A stretch of 64,000 nucleotides of DNA from contig OW799237.1 of assembly GCA_941918925.1 (NCBI GenBank), forward strand, positions 76,581,126 through 76,645,125, in the 5' to 3' direction. The DNA comes from Phyto melanocephala. Lineage: Eukaryota > Arthropoda > Insecta > Diptera > Rhinophoridae. The notes under the pieces were generated by a model that was given only the letters and a program-made list of their open reading frames with translations, made no database searches and had not been told where the DNA came from. The position numbers were made by a program, and so were the translations under genes. Shown here one piece after another: positions 44,743 to 58,400 of this stretch (within the stretch, counting starts at the first letter, position 1; every line of letters begins with the position of its first letter).

Positions 44743-46417
44743 AAAGAACTTGAGTATTTAATAAATAGTAAGAACTGTGCTATTGAAGGAAGGAGCAGGT
44801 AATATCTAAAATTCAGTTAAATTTATTTTTTATGGTTTTAGATTATAATCAAACTTTGTAAGCGCTCTTCTTCTATATAAAATATATATTTATTAACATA
44901 TCTGCTGAACTACAACTGTTGTAGCCTTTAAATACTGTGTAATTAACTGCGATATTTACTTTTCGGGATCAGAACAGGATACCTCTTAAAAGCAAATAAA
45001 TAGGTAAATACCAAAAATGTAAGGATCGGAGAAAGAGTAGTGATAGCCTTATACAAATAAAAGTTTTGTATGCAAATTTTTGCATGTCTAACAAATGGTA
45101 GAAAACAAAATAATCTATCTCCTATTTAATACAATGAAAAAAAGTTGTTGGGCCAGCAAATAAATAAATTAATAATTAATAAATTAATAATTATTTATTT
45201 ATTTATTTATTCAATACACAAAGTAATATAAGCCAATCAGGCCAAATAAAAATATAACATAGTAATAAAAAACCTATGTACTGAATCACAGAAAAAAGTT
45301 GAGGTAAATATTCATATTGAAAGTCATGATAAACCATCTTGGTTATTTTTAAGATAAACACCAGCAGATATAGGTAGCTTTCTAAGATTTGAAATAAATA
45401 GCATAAAATTTGGTTTTGTTTACATATAGTACTAATTAGTTCAAACTAATGCAAATTTGTAGTATAGTTTTAAACAACACCAAGAAGAACAATTTATTTA
45501 TTTATTTCTTATTTGTAGTACATGTAGCCATACGGCCAATACAAATTATAATACCTACAAGATTATTACTAAACTATGGGAACACCTCACACCCTATGTA
45601 CCCTTACAGACTTATTTAAAGGTGCAATATACAAGCAAAACAAAACCATATATTATCACTATTAAATATATGTAATTAGAATTGAAATACATGAGAAGTT
45701 TATGCTTAAAAGTAAAAAGTGACAGAAAAGCAACGCAAAGTTCACGGCAGAATACCACAAACGTGCAGCTTTTACAGAAAGATTGTTCATCGATAAATAA
45801 ATTTAATTCCACAGTCATTCTATGTCGAATACGTGTAATAATACATTGCTAATAATACGGCTCTTTTTTTAGAATGATACTCATATCTGTTAAATTTGAT
45901 AAAAGGCAAGAACAAGTTATTTAAAAATCTACAAAACATCGTTTAATTAGAATTCGCCCGTTTTCAGTAATTCCTAACAAGATGCTTGTTTGTAAATATC
46001 GACATACATATGTATCTATGTACCAACATCGTATAATATACATAAATATCCGGTCAAGATGATTTGTTCCTTTTTATTTATTTATTAATTAAATAGTATA
46101 CAAATATACTGACAACACTGCGGAAATAAATGCACTTACAATAAACATTTTACTTACGCAGTTCTTCTCATTTTTTATTAAACAAAATATCGTTATGTTC
46201 CAAGTATTAATTTTTTTGTTAAATACATTCATATGTATGTGCATCAGATAATGCATTAAATTCCAGTTCACTCGTTTTATGTTCCTTAAGTTCCCAATGA
46301 ATTTAAATTTTGTCTTGAAATATTGTTTGTTGTAATTTCACTTTTATTATACTTTTTGTTAACATGTATTTAACCAGTAAATTAATTTTAATAAATAAAA
46401 ATCATGACGTATAAACG
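44743..46417. other. Gene-free AT-rich stretch
   Basis: AT-only inverted patches at 45165-45205, and 'ATTTATTTATTTATT' runs at 45190 and 45490. Two pieces near 45205-45250 and 45485-45545 share 'A..GCCA.TC/ACGGCCAA.A' and may be related. No gene seen; frames at 45612-45818 and 46089-46271 are unrecognised. Confidence 0.4.
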
Positions 46418-46453
46418 AAGGCGAATTCAATTATATTAATAAGTATTCGCCTT
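46418..46453. repeat. 36-bp relic hairpin of CAAGGC ends
   Basis: 'AAGGCGAATTC' is followed after a short AT spacer by 'ATTCGCCTT', then G. This looks like both ends of a CAAGGC element with the interior deleted. Confidence 0.5.
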
Positions 46454-46624
46454 GCTATAAACAAACAAAAATTAGCGATGCCAACTTAGTTATTTTGATA
46501 CTATTAATGGTGCTTTTTTTTAAATTAAAAATCTAAAATTTTTAACACTATTGTCAAAAGTGTTTAGATCCACTCAGGGTTCACATATACAGAGAGATTT
46601 CAGTCCCATGAATTATCCAACTCC

Positions 46625-46707
46625 ATATCGTTGTTCGCAAATTAATGTGTTCTATTGTATAGGTTTTATGTGTCACATAGAACACAATAATTTATGAACG
46701 ACGATAT
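46625..46707. repeat. 83-bp hairpin (MITE or miRNA-like)
   Basis: Arms 46625-46655 and 46677-46707 are inverse repeats matching at 27 of 31 positions, with a 21-nt loop. The stem begins 'ATATCGT(T/C)GTTC'. It could be a miniature transposon; its size and mismatch pattern also resemble a microRNA precursor. Confidence 0.7.
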
Positions 46708-46709
46708 AT

Positions 46710-47550
46710 AAACAAGTAAGAGCACTATATTCGGCTGTGCCGAATTTTTTATACCCACTACCAATTTTATATGCTTTTATAGCATAAAATTTATTATTTT
46801 ACTCTATTTTTTTTTCATGAGCTTTCAAACTTTATTAATTGCAGATGACGTGAAAAGTGGGCGTTATAGTAGACTTGTCGAATTGTCGAAGTAGTTTCTG
46901 CTAATAAATTCAACTCAGATATTTCAATGTCGATTCCTTTATTCTTCTAAAATCTTTATTCATAGAGATATTATATGAATTTCAGATAAAGCGTTATATG
47001 GAAAATAAAAGATATAAAAGTGGGCGTGTTACATTTATTTTCCGTTAGTACAAAGCCATTGACCAAAGAACTATGTTTGCAAAATTTCAGAATCATATAT
47101 CTAAATTTGTCTATTAAAAAATTTGTTAAATTTGTTTTATTACGTTTTTAATTTTAAATATACCGAAATATACACTGTGCGGTATAAATTTTCAAAAATT
47201 TTTATCTATAACTCCCTTTCTTATGCATAGATTTAAGCAATTTTTAGGAAAAAATACTTATTTTTACTCAGGAAATATACATTCGAAATTATATGACTCT
47301 TGTTAATCCGTTTGGACACAATTCCATTTTATTCGATGTTTGGAAGGGCTTGGTTTTTTTACCTACTCTTGCATTACGAACTATAACTGTCTTCCTAATA
47401 TTCCATTTTCAATACCAAAGATAAGAGATATTCTGGCAAAATTTTAGCCCCCTAGCTTTTACGGTCCGACCTCTATCGTGCTTTCAACAGAAGACATAGC
47501 TATATCGTCATAAAATTAAACCCCGATTCAAAAAATATATACTTTATGGT
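46710..47550 (-). repeat. Family C dispersed repeat, copy 3
   Basis: The plus strand starts 'AAACAAGTAAGAGCACTATA', 'TTCGGCTGTGCCGAATTTTT', 'TATACCCACTACC'. It then has the reverse of the family C interior ('GTGGGCGTGTTACATTTATT') and 'AAGACATAGCTATATCGTCA'. The terminal 'GGGTATAAAAA' is missing, probably cut by the following reverse-transcriptase relic. Confidence 0.7.
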
Positions 47551-47559
47551 ATCTAAATT

Positions 47560-48730
47560 GGATATTAAAAATCTTCAAGTTTTGATAATATTTCAAATTT
47601 TTTATTAAAAAAGCTTCCGAGGGAAAGCCTTTGAATTTTAACCATTGTTTTCAATAACTGCTTAAACAATTCTTATTTTCCTAATGCTTGGAAAATCGCT
47701 AAAAATTATCCGATTCAAAAAAAAATCTGGAAATATTGATATTATTAATATTCGTCCCATTTCACTTTTAACTAGTTTAGGAAAACTTCTTGAAAAAGTG
47801 ATAAAAGAAAAAATGGATATTTTTTTGGAAAATCAATACATACCTGATCATCAATTTGGTTTCAAAAAGGGACATTCTACGGTAATTGCATTGCTAAAAT
47901 TTCACAATGATGTTGTTAATAATTTAAGAGAACAAAGATGTACTGTTGCAGTATCTTTAGATATAGAAAAGGCTTTTGATAGTGTATATCATAATGGTAT
48001 TCTTTCCAAAATGATTTTTTTACAATAAAGCTGTTCAAAAGCTATTTCACTAACAGGAAATTTTGCTTTGAGTTTCAAAACAATTGCTCAGATTTTGGTT
48101 TTGTCAATTGTGGTGTTCCTCAGGGTTGTATTTTATCTCCGCACTTATTTAATATTTTCGTTCATAATTTTCCTCATATTTATTCTGACTCAAAAAGTAT
48201 TCTTTATGCTGATGACTCTTTATTATATGCTCATGGTGTTTCTCCAATTGACACATTGAGTTCTATTTCAGCTCATTTAAATGTGGTTAATAATTATTAT
48301 AAAGACTGGGGTATCTCTATAAACATTCCTAAGAGTAAGGCAATTTGTCTTAGAAACTCATCTGGTAAATGTAAGAGTTTTGTTATTCCAGAAAGCAAAA
48401 ACCTTAAGCTATTTGTTAATGGTGTTGAAATTCCTTGTGTCGAAAGTCTTCGGTATTTGGGCGTTGTTTTTGACAAATTGGTAAAGTTTAATGAAAATGC
48501 AAGATTTTATCTTAATAAAGCTAACCGTATAAGAGGTTCTGTTGGAATATTATTTAGAAATAACTACTTACCCGTTAAAACCAAATTATTGATTTATAAA
48601 ACTAGTATTAGACCCATTTTAATTTATGCCTTTCCAATCTGGTTTACCTTATCACCTACTCTAATGAAAAATTTTGAAACCTTAGAACGTAAGGTTATTC
48701 GACTTTCCTTAATAAAAATAATGGTGTAAT
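47560..48730 (+). pseudogene. Non-LTR retrotransposon reverse transcriptase, frameshifted
   Basis: Three frames give consecutive parts of one reverse transcriptase: 'IRPISLLTSLGKLLEKVI' and 'HQFGFKKGHSTVIALL' (47684-48028); 'CGVPQGCILSPHLFNIFV' and 'ILYADDSLLYAHG' (about 48108-48240, a different frame); and 'CVESLRYLGVVFDKLVKFNE' through 'RPILIYAFPIWF' (48256-48729). The YADD catalytic motif survives, but at least two frameshifts and a stop separate the parts. Motif order fits a jockey-like or related clade. Endonuclease and 3' tail were not found. 48731-49280 holds decayed sequence, perhaps its remnant. Confidence 0.8.
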
Positions 48731-49288
48731 TAGCACTTGGTAGTGAGGTTTCGGTGTCCGAAATCGATGTTGCTTACGAAATGTTCTTTTTATTTGTGCA
48801 ATAACAATGATACAATTTTGCTAGCAGCAAATAATAAAGACTAAAATTTGACCAGCGTTTAAAAGGTAAAACTGTATCCGATCTATATAGATTTAAAATA
48901 AAAAAAGGAAAATTTATACATACAAAATTGATGATCCCAATTCGGATTATGATTCGTCATCAAAAAATCATTCCAAATGACTTGCCTCAACGTACAGAGG
49001 ATCTCTCTAATGGTAATATAATTTTTATTTCTTTTTTTAATGTTAATACGTTTTAATAAAAATGCGCGTTACAATATTTATTGTATTATATTAAAATGGA
49101 AATAAAATAAACGCAAAAAGAACTCACAATACATGTGCAGAAATATATACATAAAATTAAGAATCAAAACCTAATAAATCCTGTAAAAAAAAATTTTCTC
49201 TTTAGTCTGAACCGGGCTAACATTTTGCGGAAAGTCTGGCAATATATGTCAGCTGTTAATATTTACTGTGCCAAATATTATCGTTTGG

Positions 49289-49300
49289 TTTTGGCGCGAA
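49289..49300 (+). promoter_or_regulatory. E2F-like site upstream of Orc1
   Basis: 'TTTTGGCGCGAA' matches the E2F/DP consensus (TTTSSCGC with the palindromic SCGCSAA half). It lies 160 bp before the Orc1 start codon in otherwise very AT-rich sequence, where a GGCGCG core is unexpected by chance. Drosophila Orc1 transcription is E2F-controlled. 'TTTTGCGGAAAG' at about 49223 is a weaker related site. Confidence 0.72.
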
Positions 49301-49459
49301 GAATGACACACTTTAATGTGCTAAAAAATTAAAAAAATATATTTTGATGAATTTGCAAACAAAATCTAGTTAAAGTGGTTGAGTTTTGCAAATAAAAAGT
49401 GCTTAACAAACAAATATTAATTAGTTTAGTTAATTAAAATATATACAAAAAAATTAAAA

Positions 49460-52400
49460 ATGGGTTTAAAGTATAATGAAGAGTCAAGTGCACCAATAGT
49501 TCAATGGTTTGGGGGACACGACTCACAAGTAAACATTGCGCATTTACAACATAAGAACATATTTTTCTATTCCAAGTGTATTATTGGACCTTTAACGTTG
49601 AGCGTTGGCGATTTTGTTTTGGTTTCGAATGCCGACGCTTCGGATCCGGATTGTGTTGATGGGTGTGATATTGCAAAAATTTTGCATCTTTACGAGTTAA
49701 GAGAAATGTCAGATCGCGATCCTTGTCGTGCTATAGTTCAATGGTATTCACGTCCCGAGTGTATTCCTCATAAGCACTTTGATAGCGACGAAATTTGTAT
49801 TGATTTCGGTGCAGAGTTAATTGAAGAGCATCGTCCTTATGATTCGGACATTTCGTTAGAGACGGTATTTCGCAAGTGCATTGTTATTTTTGGTTATTTT
49901 AAAAAATCTGCTGCTGCTTTATTGGAAAATTTCAAGGAAAAAGGTAAAATTGGTCCAATGTTCGTGTGCCGTTATAAATTTATAAAAATAAAGAACTCGT
50001 ATCGCTTGGTGCCCATGCAATTTTCCAATGAAGAATTTTCTTCCGAACGCTGTAGAAAAATATCTATTGCCGAAGCAAACACTTTAGAATCAAAATCAGC
50101 TTCTTCGAAAAAATCAAGACGTTCATCTGTTGTAGTTAATGAGGAAACGTCACCACGTAAACGAAGAGGATCAATTGGTGTAGAAAACTCTATAGAATTT
50201 GTAGATCTTAAGTACTTAAATAGTGAAAACAAGGTATCCCCCATAAAAATTATAGGAGGGCGCAGTGTTGTACGCTTGTCAGCAAAGAAAATATCTAATG
50301 AAAAATTTCCAGATGATCTTAGTGCAAATTATTTACCTTCCTCTCCATTGGCGGAAAAAAATTTTAAAGTTACACCTCGATCAAGAGCGGCCACAGCAAA
50401 AAGAAATTTGAATTTGTGTTTGGACAACAATGATGTCGACACTACTGCAGATTCAGACTGTCTGAATTATTCAATAGTTAAAGGTTCAGATCCGCAGCAA
50501 CCATCCAATGACATGAAAATCAAGCTAAGATTATCTGAAAGGTAATTTAAAATATCAATGCCTTTAAAGTAATAATAATTAATCTGTATACACTTTTGGA
50601 GAAGACGTCGGTCCTTACGGCTAGCTTCCTTGGATGAAGATCCTCTAGCTTTGCAAGAAGACTATTCCGCTATCAACACAAATTTAGCAGATATATATAA
50701 TACTCCAATAAAAAAATATAAGGAAACATTAGATGGAACTCCCTCAAATCGCAGAAAAAGTATTTTAAAATCTGCAACAACAAGAATGGGTATGTTATTG
50801 ATAAATATTAAATCTTATCTGGCCCAATACAATTCTGGAAACTGGGTTCTGTTCTAATCAAGGCATATTAATTCATCAGGTAATTGCAGTTCGGAGAGAA
50901 TTTTTTTGTTTATATTTTTTTTATAAGAAGTTTGCCAGTTGAAATTAATGAGAGAGAAGAGAAATTTGTTTTTATCTATAGACTTTGACAGCTGAAATTT
51001 AAAATAAGTGAAGAAAAAAATAATCAGCTGACGAAACAAGACTACCTGATGAATAAATGTGCCTTGGTATACCCCTTACAAGCTTTGTATTACTATTTGA
51101 ATTAATAAAAAAATAATATTAAGTTTGACATTTGAAATACATGAGAGAAGAGAGAAAATTATTTTTTATCTATTACCTCTGGCAGCTGAAATTTAAAATA
51201 AGAGAAAAAAAAAATCAGCTGACGAATGTACTACCTGATGAATAAATATGCCTTGGTTCTAACTATTCAAAAATTAAAAAAAAATTAAATACTTTAGGCA
51301 CTTTCATTTTTTTTTTACAATCTTTAATAGTATACAAAAGGTATTTGCATATAGGGCCAATTCAAAGTGGTTGCATATCAGTCATATTTGTGCTATTTCA
51401 TATTATTTTATGCATGCATAAAATTTTTGTTAGTAATTTCCATAGAAAAAAAAATAATATGACTTTACACATTTGTTTCCTATGTATAAGAAATTGTTTA
51501 TGTTATACTTTTAACAATACTGTCTCTCAGAGAGAATATTTTCTATTTTCTTCTTTCCTGTATACATACAATTTTTAACAGCGTCATCTCTTTGTCTTCT
51601 TTCTTGTATAAAATACATAATTTGTTAACAAAAGGTGTTCAAAGTCACTAGTCATATTAATATGAATTATATGACATAGTACAATATGAGAGTCTACTTT
51701 GAATTGGCCCAAAGTGTAATTAAATTCAAATTGGAAAATTTCAATTACAATAACTAATAATTGGTGTAACATTGTTTGGTAGCGAAATATTGGTTAATAA
51801 TAAATAATTTTTTATAAAAAAACCAAAAAAGTTGATCTCAAGCTTGAAAAATCATATATTATTTTTACTATGTTCATTTTCATAAACTTTTTTACTTTCT
51901 AAAACGTTTAAAATTAAACATTTAAGGGCCAATTCAAAGTGGTTGCATATCAGTCGTATTTGTACTATTTCATATTATTTTATGCATGCTTAAAATTTTT
52001 GTTAGTAATTTCCATACAAAAAAAATAATATGACTTTACACATTTGTTTCCTATGTATAAGAAATTGTTTATGTTATACTTTTAACCATACTGTCTCTCT
52101 GAGAGAATTTCTTCGCTTCTCACCTCTCAGAGAGAATATTTTCTATTTTCTTCTTTCTTGTATACATACAATTTTTAACAGCGTCATCTCTTTGTCTTCT
52201 TTCTTGTATTAAATACATAATTTGTTACCAAAAGGTGTTCAAAGTCACTAGTCATATTAATATGAATTATATGACATAGTACAATATGAGAGTCTACTTT
52301 GAATTGGCCCTAAGTATTTAAGATTATTATAAAACTAATCTAATATTAGTCGAGTAATTTTTATCGATATATGGGCTAATCCGAAAATTTTTAAACCAAA

Positions 52401-55400
52401 GGCAAAAATTTAAAGTTGCCCAAAATCCAAATGTTTGTTAATGGAATTATAGGATATATATTCAAGCTTCAAAATATATAAGCAATAAGGTTTTAGGGTG
52501 GTTTGTTTGTCCTTGGCAGAGGCTAACCTAAACGTACCTCTCGCTTTCATTTATTTTTGTAAAAAAAGGGTATTTTTCATGGTCAAAAAAGTTGACAAAA
52601 CAGTCGTTTCAGTATTTAGCGTTTAGCAAAACTTTAATTTTTTTAATTTTCTTTTATTTAAGATAAAAATCATATTTGTAAATTATCTAGTATATATAAA
52701 CAATTTGAACTAAAAATGGGTACACTGTGTGTAACGTCCGTAACGGAAAATAGGGTTTTTTAAGTTTAACAGAATGAATTTTAATAATTTTGTTTTCCAA
52801 ACTAGCTTTGTAAACAGAGTTTTTTATGCACTTTTATCTGATGAAAAAAAAGAAATACCTTTATTACACTTTTTTTTTTTAATATAAATGACAAAGTGTG
52901 TAACGTCCGTAACGGCATGAAAATACCCAAAAATTATATTTTAATATTATGAGGTGAAAGTAAGTGCTTATAATGGATTTTCGCCTGCTGAATCTGAGCT
53001 TTAAATTGCTCTAGATTGCCGAGAACCCGAAAAACTTAACCTTAAAGTAACAAAAAGTGTGTTTAAAAAACATGCGATCCCCCAATCTGCAACTTAAATT
53101 GAGATGAATTTCAAATTCTTCTGAAACCTAAAATAATTCTTAAAAATCAATAATAAGTAATTTATAATCATGTTGTAAACCGCAACCCCGATGGCCCCTT
53201 CAAATATTTGGCGGTACGCCCATGCATGCAATGTTTACGTACTGGATTTTCCATTAGAAACTAGGAATTTTTTTGCTACTTCACATGGAAAAGGAGTGGT
53301 GGACGGTATTGTTAAGCAAAAAGTTTGGCAACTAGTAAAAGCCGAAAATCTCATCTTAAAAAACGATCGAGATTTTCACAAATTAGCAACAAAAAATATA
53401 TGTGGCGCTTTCCTAATTTACGTTAGTAAAAATTATATCTGACGAAATATCAAAACCATGGGTAAATGTATAAGATATTCTAGCTCTTAAATCATATAAT
53501 TGTTTTTCAGGCTTTCCCAATGACAATACTATAAAAGTAGCTCGAACAGCTGGGTCTATTAAGCATAAGATACAATGGGCCAATTCAAAGTGGTTGCATA
53601 TCAGTCATATTTGTACTATTTCATATTATTTTATGCATGCATAAAATTTTTGTTAGCAATTTCCATACAAAAAAAAATAATATGACTTTACACATTTGTT
53701 TCCTATGTATAAGAAATTGTTTATGTTATACTTTTAACCATACTGTCTCTCAGAGAGAATTTCTTCGCTTCTCACCTCAGAGAGAATATTTTCTATTTTC
53801 ATCTTTCCTGTATACATACAATTTTTAACAGCGTCATCTCTTTGTCTTCTTTCTTGTATTAAATACATAATTTGTTAACAAAAGGTGTTCAAAGTCACTA
53901 GTCATATTAATATGAATTATATGACATAGTACAATATGAGAGTCTACTTTGAATGGCCCAATGTTAAACAGTCAAATAAACAAATAAATAAATGAATGTA
54001 AGCTTATATATGAATGAAACTAATAAATTAATAATTACAATATTAAAAAGATTTTTAAATACATAAATGTTTTTTATATAGACAATTTGGTTTAATAGAA
54101 AAAGTGTAACGTCCGTAACAGACAAAAATTAAGATTTTTGTTTAACGGGACTACTTAGCCTTCTTTTCTAAGCTTGATTAATATGGTCATATATTCCACT
54201 TAATTTTTTGTATATGGACTTTTTTTGTTTATTATGCAAAATTAGCTAAAAAATGTGCAAATGCACATAAGCCTCAAAATAGATTTCCATTTTTTGTAAC
54301 GTCACTAACGGAACTTTAAGCTAGCATTACTTTTTTTTAAAAAACAGATAACCTTTAAGTTTAAAACAAGTTTTAAAGTACTCCCAAAGAACTGCATTTT
54401 GTAAAAAATTTCATGAAAATATTCCAATGTGAACGCCAGCTGTTTCAATCTTAACAAGCAAATTTGCGTGCGAATGTAACGTCCGTAACGCAGGATTAGC
54501 CCATATTTATTTTTGATTTAAATGTATAATTAAACTTAAAATTTATTGATAAAAATATAAAAAGCATATCTGTAATTTAAAAATTTTAAGTTTTATTAAA
54601 TACTATTTTCTATATTTGTTCTGAGGCTGACAATATAATTTCATTTATTAATTTTTATTTTTTTTATATATAAAAAACAATATTTGTGCCCATAAAAAAG
54701 TTATAATTTTGAGGTACTTGCACTGGACTGATTATTCTGAAACTTTGCACACATATTGAGCTGTCATGACTTTATAATTTCGTGATTAGAAAAGTAGGCA
54801 GTGCTACGCCCATAAAAAAAAGTTATCTTTTTCAGCTACTTAAACTTCACCGATTTTTCTAAAACTTTGCACACACATATTGTGGTCTCATGATTATACA
54901 ATTTCGTGATTAGAAAAGTGGGCAGGGCCACGCCCATAAAAAAAGTTATAATATTGAGGTACTTGCTCTGGACCGATTTTTGTGAAACTTTGCACACATA
55001 TTGAGTTGTTATGACTATACAATTTCTTGATTAGCAAAGTTGGCAGTGCCACGCCCATTAAAAACATTATTAAATTTTTAGCTTTTTGCACAGGATATTC
55101 AATTTAAATTCAGAATGCATTTTTATTCATTAAGGGGCGTAGCAACGCGCGCCGGGCTTTTCTAGTACAATATAAAAAACATACATACGTAAAAACATCC
55201 CATTGTAAAATTATAAATTGAGTTTGCGTATGTATGTTTCACAAAAAAATAAAAAAAAAATAAAAGAAAAATTAAAACAAAACAAAAATATAATAATTAA
55301 AAAAATATGAAAAAAAAATGTTTTTTTTGGCTCAACTGGGTATACCACGTTTGTGTGTATGTACATTTGTGTTGTTTGTTGTTGTTGTGAAAAAAACGAG

Positions 55401-58400
55401 GTGGTCGTGGTTTTTTCCTTATCTCAGTTGTTTATGTACCGTCTTTTCTGATTTTCAATACCGATCTGCTCCCGAATATTTCTGACATTGTAATATGCGG
55501 GTCCAGGCGATGTCAGGGGGCTTCTTGAAGTTGATTTCAACACACACACGGATAGGGTTCAAGCAACTTATCTATTTATAAGCTTTTAGAAAGTATATAC
55601 TTTATGGGGTCGGAAATGAAAATTGTAGAAATTTCACACGGAATGACAAACCTCAATATACCCTTTTTCACTGTGTACAGTTATACTCTTTACCCCTTAC
55701 CTTATACCCTTTGTAATACGTTGCACATTGTTCATATTACACTTATTTTTAAATTTGAGTTTAGTTTGTTTTATTATTATTTATAATATTTATTATTAAT
55801 AAAATAAAAATAATATAATGAGACTCTTTAATAGCCGAAGGTACTCCAAAAAGAAATATTCAACTTTCAAATGTTGTGCAGCAACGAATATTTAAAGATG
55901 ATGATATCATAAATACTCCCAAACGCATTAGAGCCAGAAAATCCACAATTAACACGGTTGATATAGAGCAAGAGTTTGAAAAGGATACACCTATTGAACA
56001 ATATACTCCAAAAAAAGCTGCTCAAAAAACCCCCTCTAAAGTTAAAAGAAGTACAACAAAGTCGGAAAACACTAAAACCACAGTAGAAACTCCACAAACA
56101 CCATCACAAAAACTAAAAATGATACGGTCTGGGGAAATTAAACCGACTTTAAAAAATCGAAACAATAGACCTGGAGAAGAAAATAATAAAACAGAGTTGC
56201 AAATCGCTCGCGAACGATTGCATGTCTCAGTTGTACCAAAATCTTTACCTTGCCGCGAAAAGGAGTTTGAAAATATTTACACATTCTTAGAAGGTAAAAT
56301 TCAAGATCAATGTGGCGGTTGTATGTATGTTTCGGGTGTTCCAGGAACAGGCAAAACCGCAACCGTTACAGGTGTAATAAGAAGTTTACAGAAAAAGGTA
56401 TCCGAAGAAGAATTGCCACCTTTTGATTTTTTGGAAATAAATGGCATGCGTTTAACCGAACCGCGCCAGGCATATGTACATATTTATAGACAGTTAACAG
56501 GAAAAACGCTATCTTGGGAGCATGCTCATACATTATTGGAAAAACGCTTTACTACGCCCGCACCTAGAAGAGTAACCACTGTTTTACTGGTTGACGAACT
56601 GGATATTTTATGCAATAGGAGACAAGATGTTGTTTACAATTTATTAGACTGGCCCACAAAATCTGCAGCACGTTTAGTGGTTGTAACAATTGCCAATACT
56701 ATGGATTTGCCAGAACGTTTGTTGATGGGTAAAGTGACCTCACGCTTAGGTTTAACACGTTTAACCTTCCAGCCTTATACTCACAAACAATTACAAGAAA
56801 TTGTAACTGAACGTTTATGCGGTTCGGAAGCATTCAAAAGTGACGCTATACAATTGGTAGCTAGGTAAGTTAAAAATTCACATCAATCAAAAATCTACAG
56901 GTTCTTTTAGTTTACATTAAGTGTATAAATTAAAAACGGAAATAAAATATATGTACATACATATTTGAAATATTATTGATATTAAGGTTATAAGTTCAAT
57001 GTGATAATGACAGAATATCTAGGAAAAGTTAGTTATCCGATACTAGCCGAGTGGAATGCATTTGGAAATAAATTTTCAAACAATGCAGTAAAGTCTAATA
57101 AAACATCGTATATAATTTTAGTAAACTAACTAAAACTAAATAAAATAGAAACAGAGAAAAATATTGTCATAGATTACAACGCAAGGAATATTAAACTAAG
57201 CCACAATTAACCAGCCGATTATCAGCTGTTCCTTTCCATGTGTATTGGTCATTATTTCTGAAATTAGGTGTATAGGCCCTACGCCACTTCAAGAAAAACA
57301 TCCCCAAACCATGATGTTGCCGTCACAATGTTTTATTGTTTTTTTGGTGTAACGTGGGTTGAATTCTTGATTTTTTGGCCTTCTCACATTCCGCGCAGCG
57401 TCGTTTCCAAACAAATAAATTTTAGTTTCATTACTCCAGAGCAGCTTGCCATTTGTCAAGATTTCCCTTTTTTTGAAAGTTTTTTGAGTTGCCAAAAAGT
57501 TTTTAATTTATTTAAAGTTTTTCCAGTTTTTTATAAATACATAACTTAAAATTTGCAGTTTATTGGATACAAATATTAAATGATGTTTTTAGACAATTAA
57601 ACGATTTTATATTCTCTCACTACTTTATTAGACGTTGTGATGGGTCCGAAGTTTTTCCATATTAAAAAAAATTATTTTATTCAGTTTTGTCGTTACCAAT
57701 ATCTAGAGCAGATGGTAGAGCGTATTTTCTCAAAAATTAATTTAAACAAAAATAGTGTTAGAAACAAATTAGAAATACCAACTTTATGTGGTATTTTACG
57801 ATCAAAAGACTCTTTGAAAAAAATAACAGTGATTGTAGAAATTTTAAGCAATTAAAAGAAATGGGTTTAAATTTTAAAAAATCAATGTACAAATAAAAAA
57901 TTTTAGTGATAATATGCGATATTTTTAAAAGATCTAAATGAATTTTATTTTATGTATTGTTATTATATGCTGTTTTTTTTAATATGTATGTATGTAGTTC
58001 CTTGTAAACTATTTTATATTTAATTTTTTATATCTTTTAATTAAATGAATTCCTAATACATTTTGGTATTTTCTTTTAAAAATTTGGCACTTTTGAAAAA
58101 AAAAAATTTTTTTTCTGCGAAAATAAGTTTTTTTTTTCTGAGATAACAAGTTTTTTTTTAATATATGGTAACGCTGCTCCAGAGTATGTTATGTCATTTT
58201 TTAGTTCCTTCTAGGTCACACCATGTCTTATGACGATTTGCAAATTCTTTCCTCTTCTGTAGATTTACTTTTTTTAGCAGTGAAACTTTTCGAGCTATTC
58301 TTCCCAGAAGATTATTATCACATTAACGACGTCGCACAGTTCTTGCTGAAATTTGATTATTTATTTCAGCTGCAATCGTCTTAGAGGACTTAAAAAAGTG

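Larger units (their letters stand above)
52320..54550. mobile_element. Unclassified element relic with GTAACGTCCGTAACG motifs
   Basis: Five copies of a 15-16 bp motif occur: 52731, 52900, 54106 (last base A), 54296 (GTAACGTCACTAACGG) and 54476. Each contains two GTAACG half-sites 9 bp apart; spacing within groups is about 170-190 bp. Between them lie a coding fragment (53191-53560) and an inserted MITE (53577-53959). Terminal repeats were not found, so the boundaries are approximate. Confidence 0.6.

Noticed and set aside
49972..50244. 90-aa minus-strand frame
   Set aside because: Antisense shadow of Orc1 exon 1.
51354..51710. Firm PIF/Harbinger classification of the GGGCCAATTC MITEs
   Set aside because: Duplications include AAT and AGT, not only TAA/TTA, and no transposase is linked; left unclassified.
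52030..52212. Open frames starting [18 protein letters not shown], seen four times
   Set aside because: Identical frames occur in each GGGCCAATTC MITE copy and arise from the MITE; no start context or domain supports a protein.
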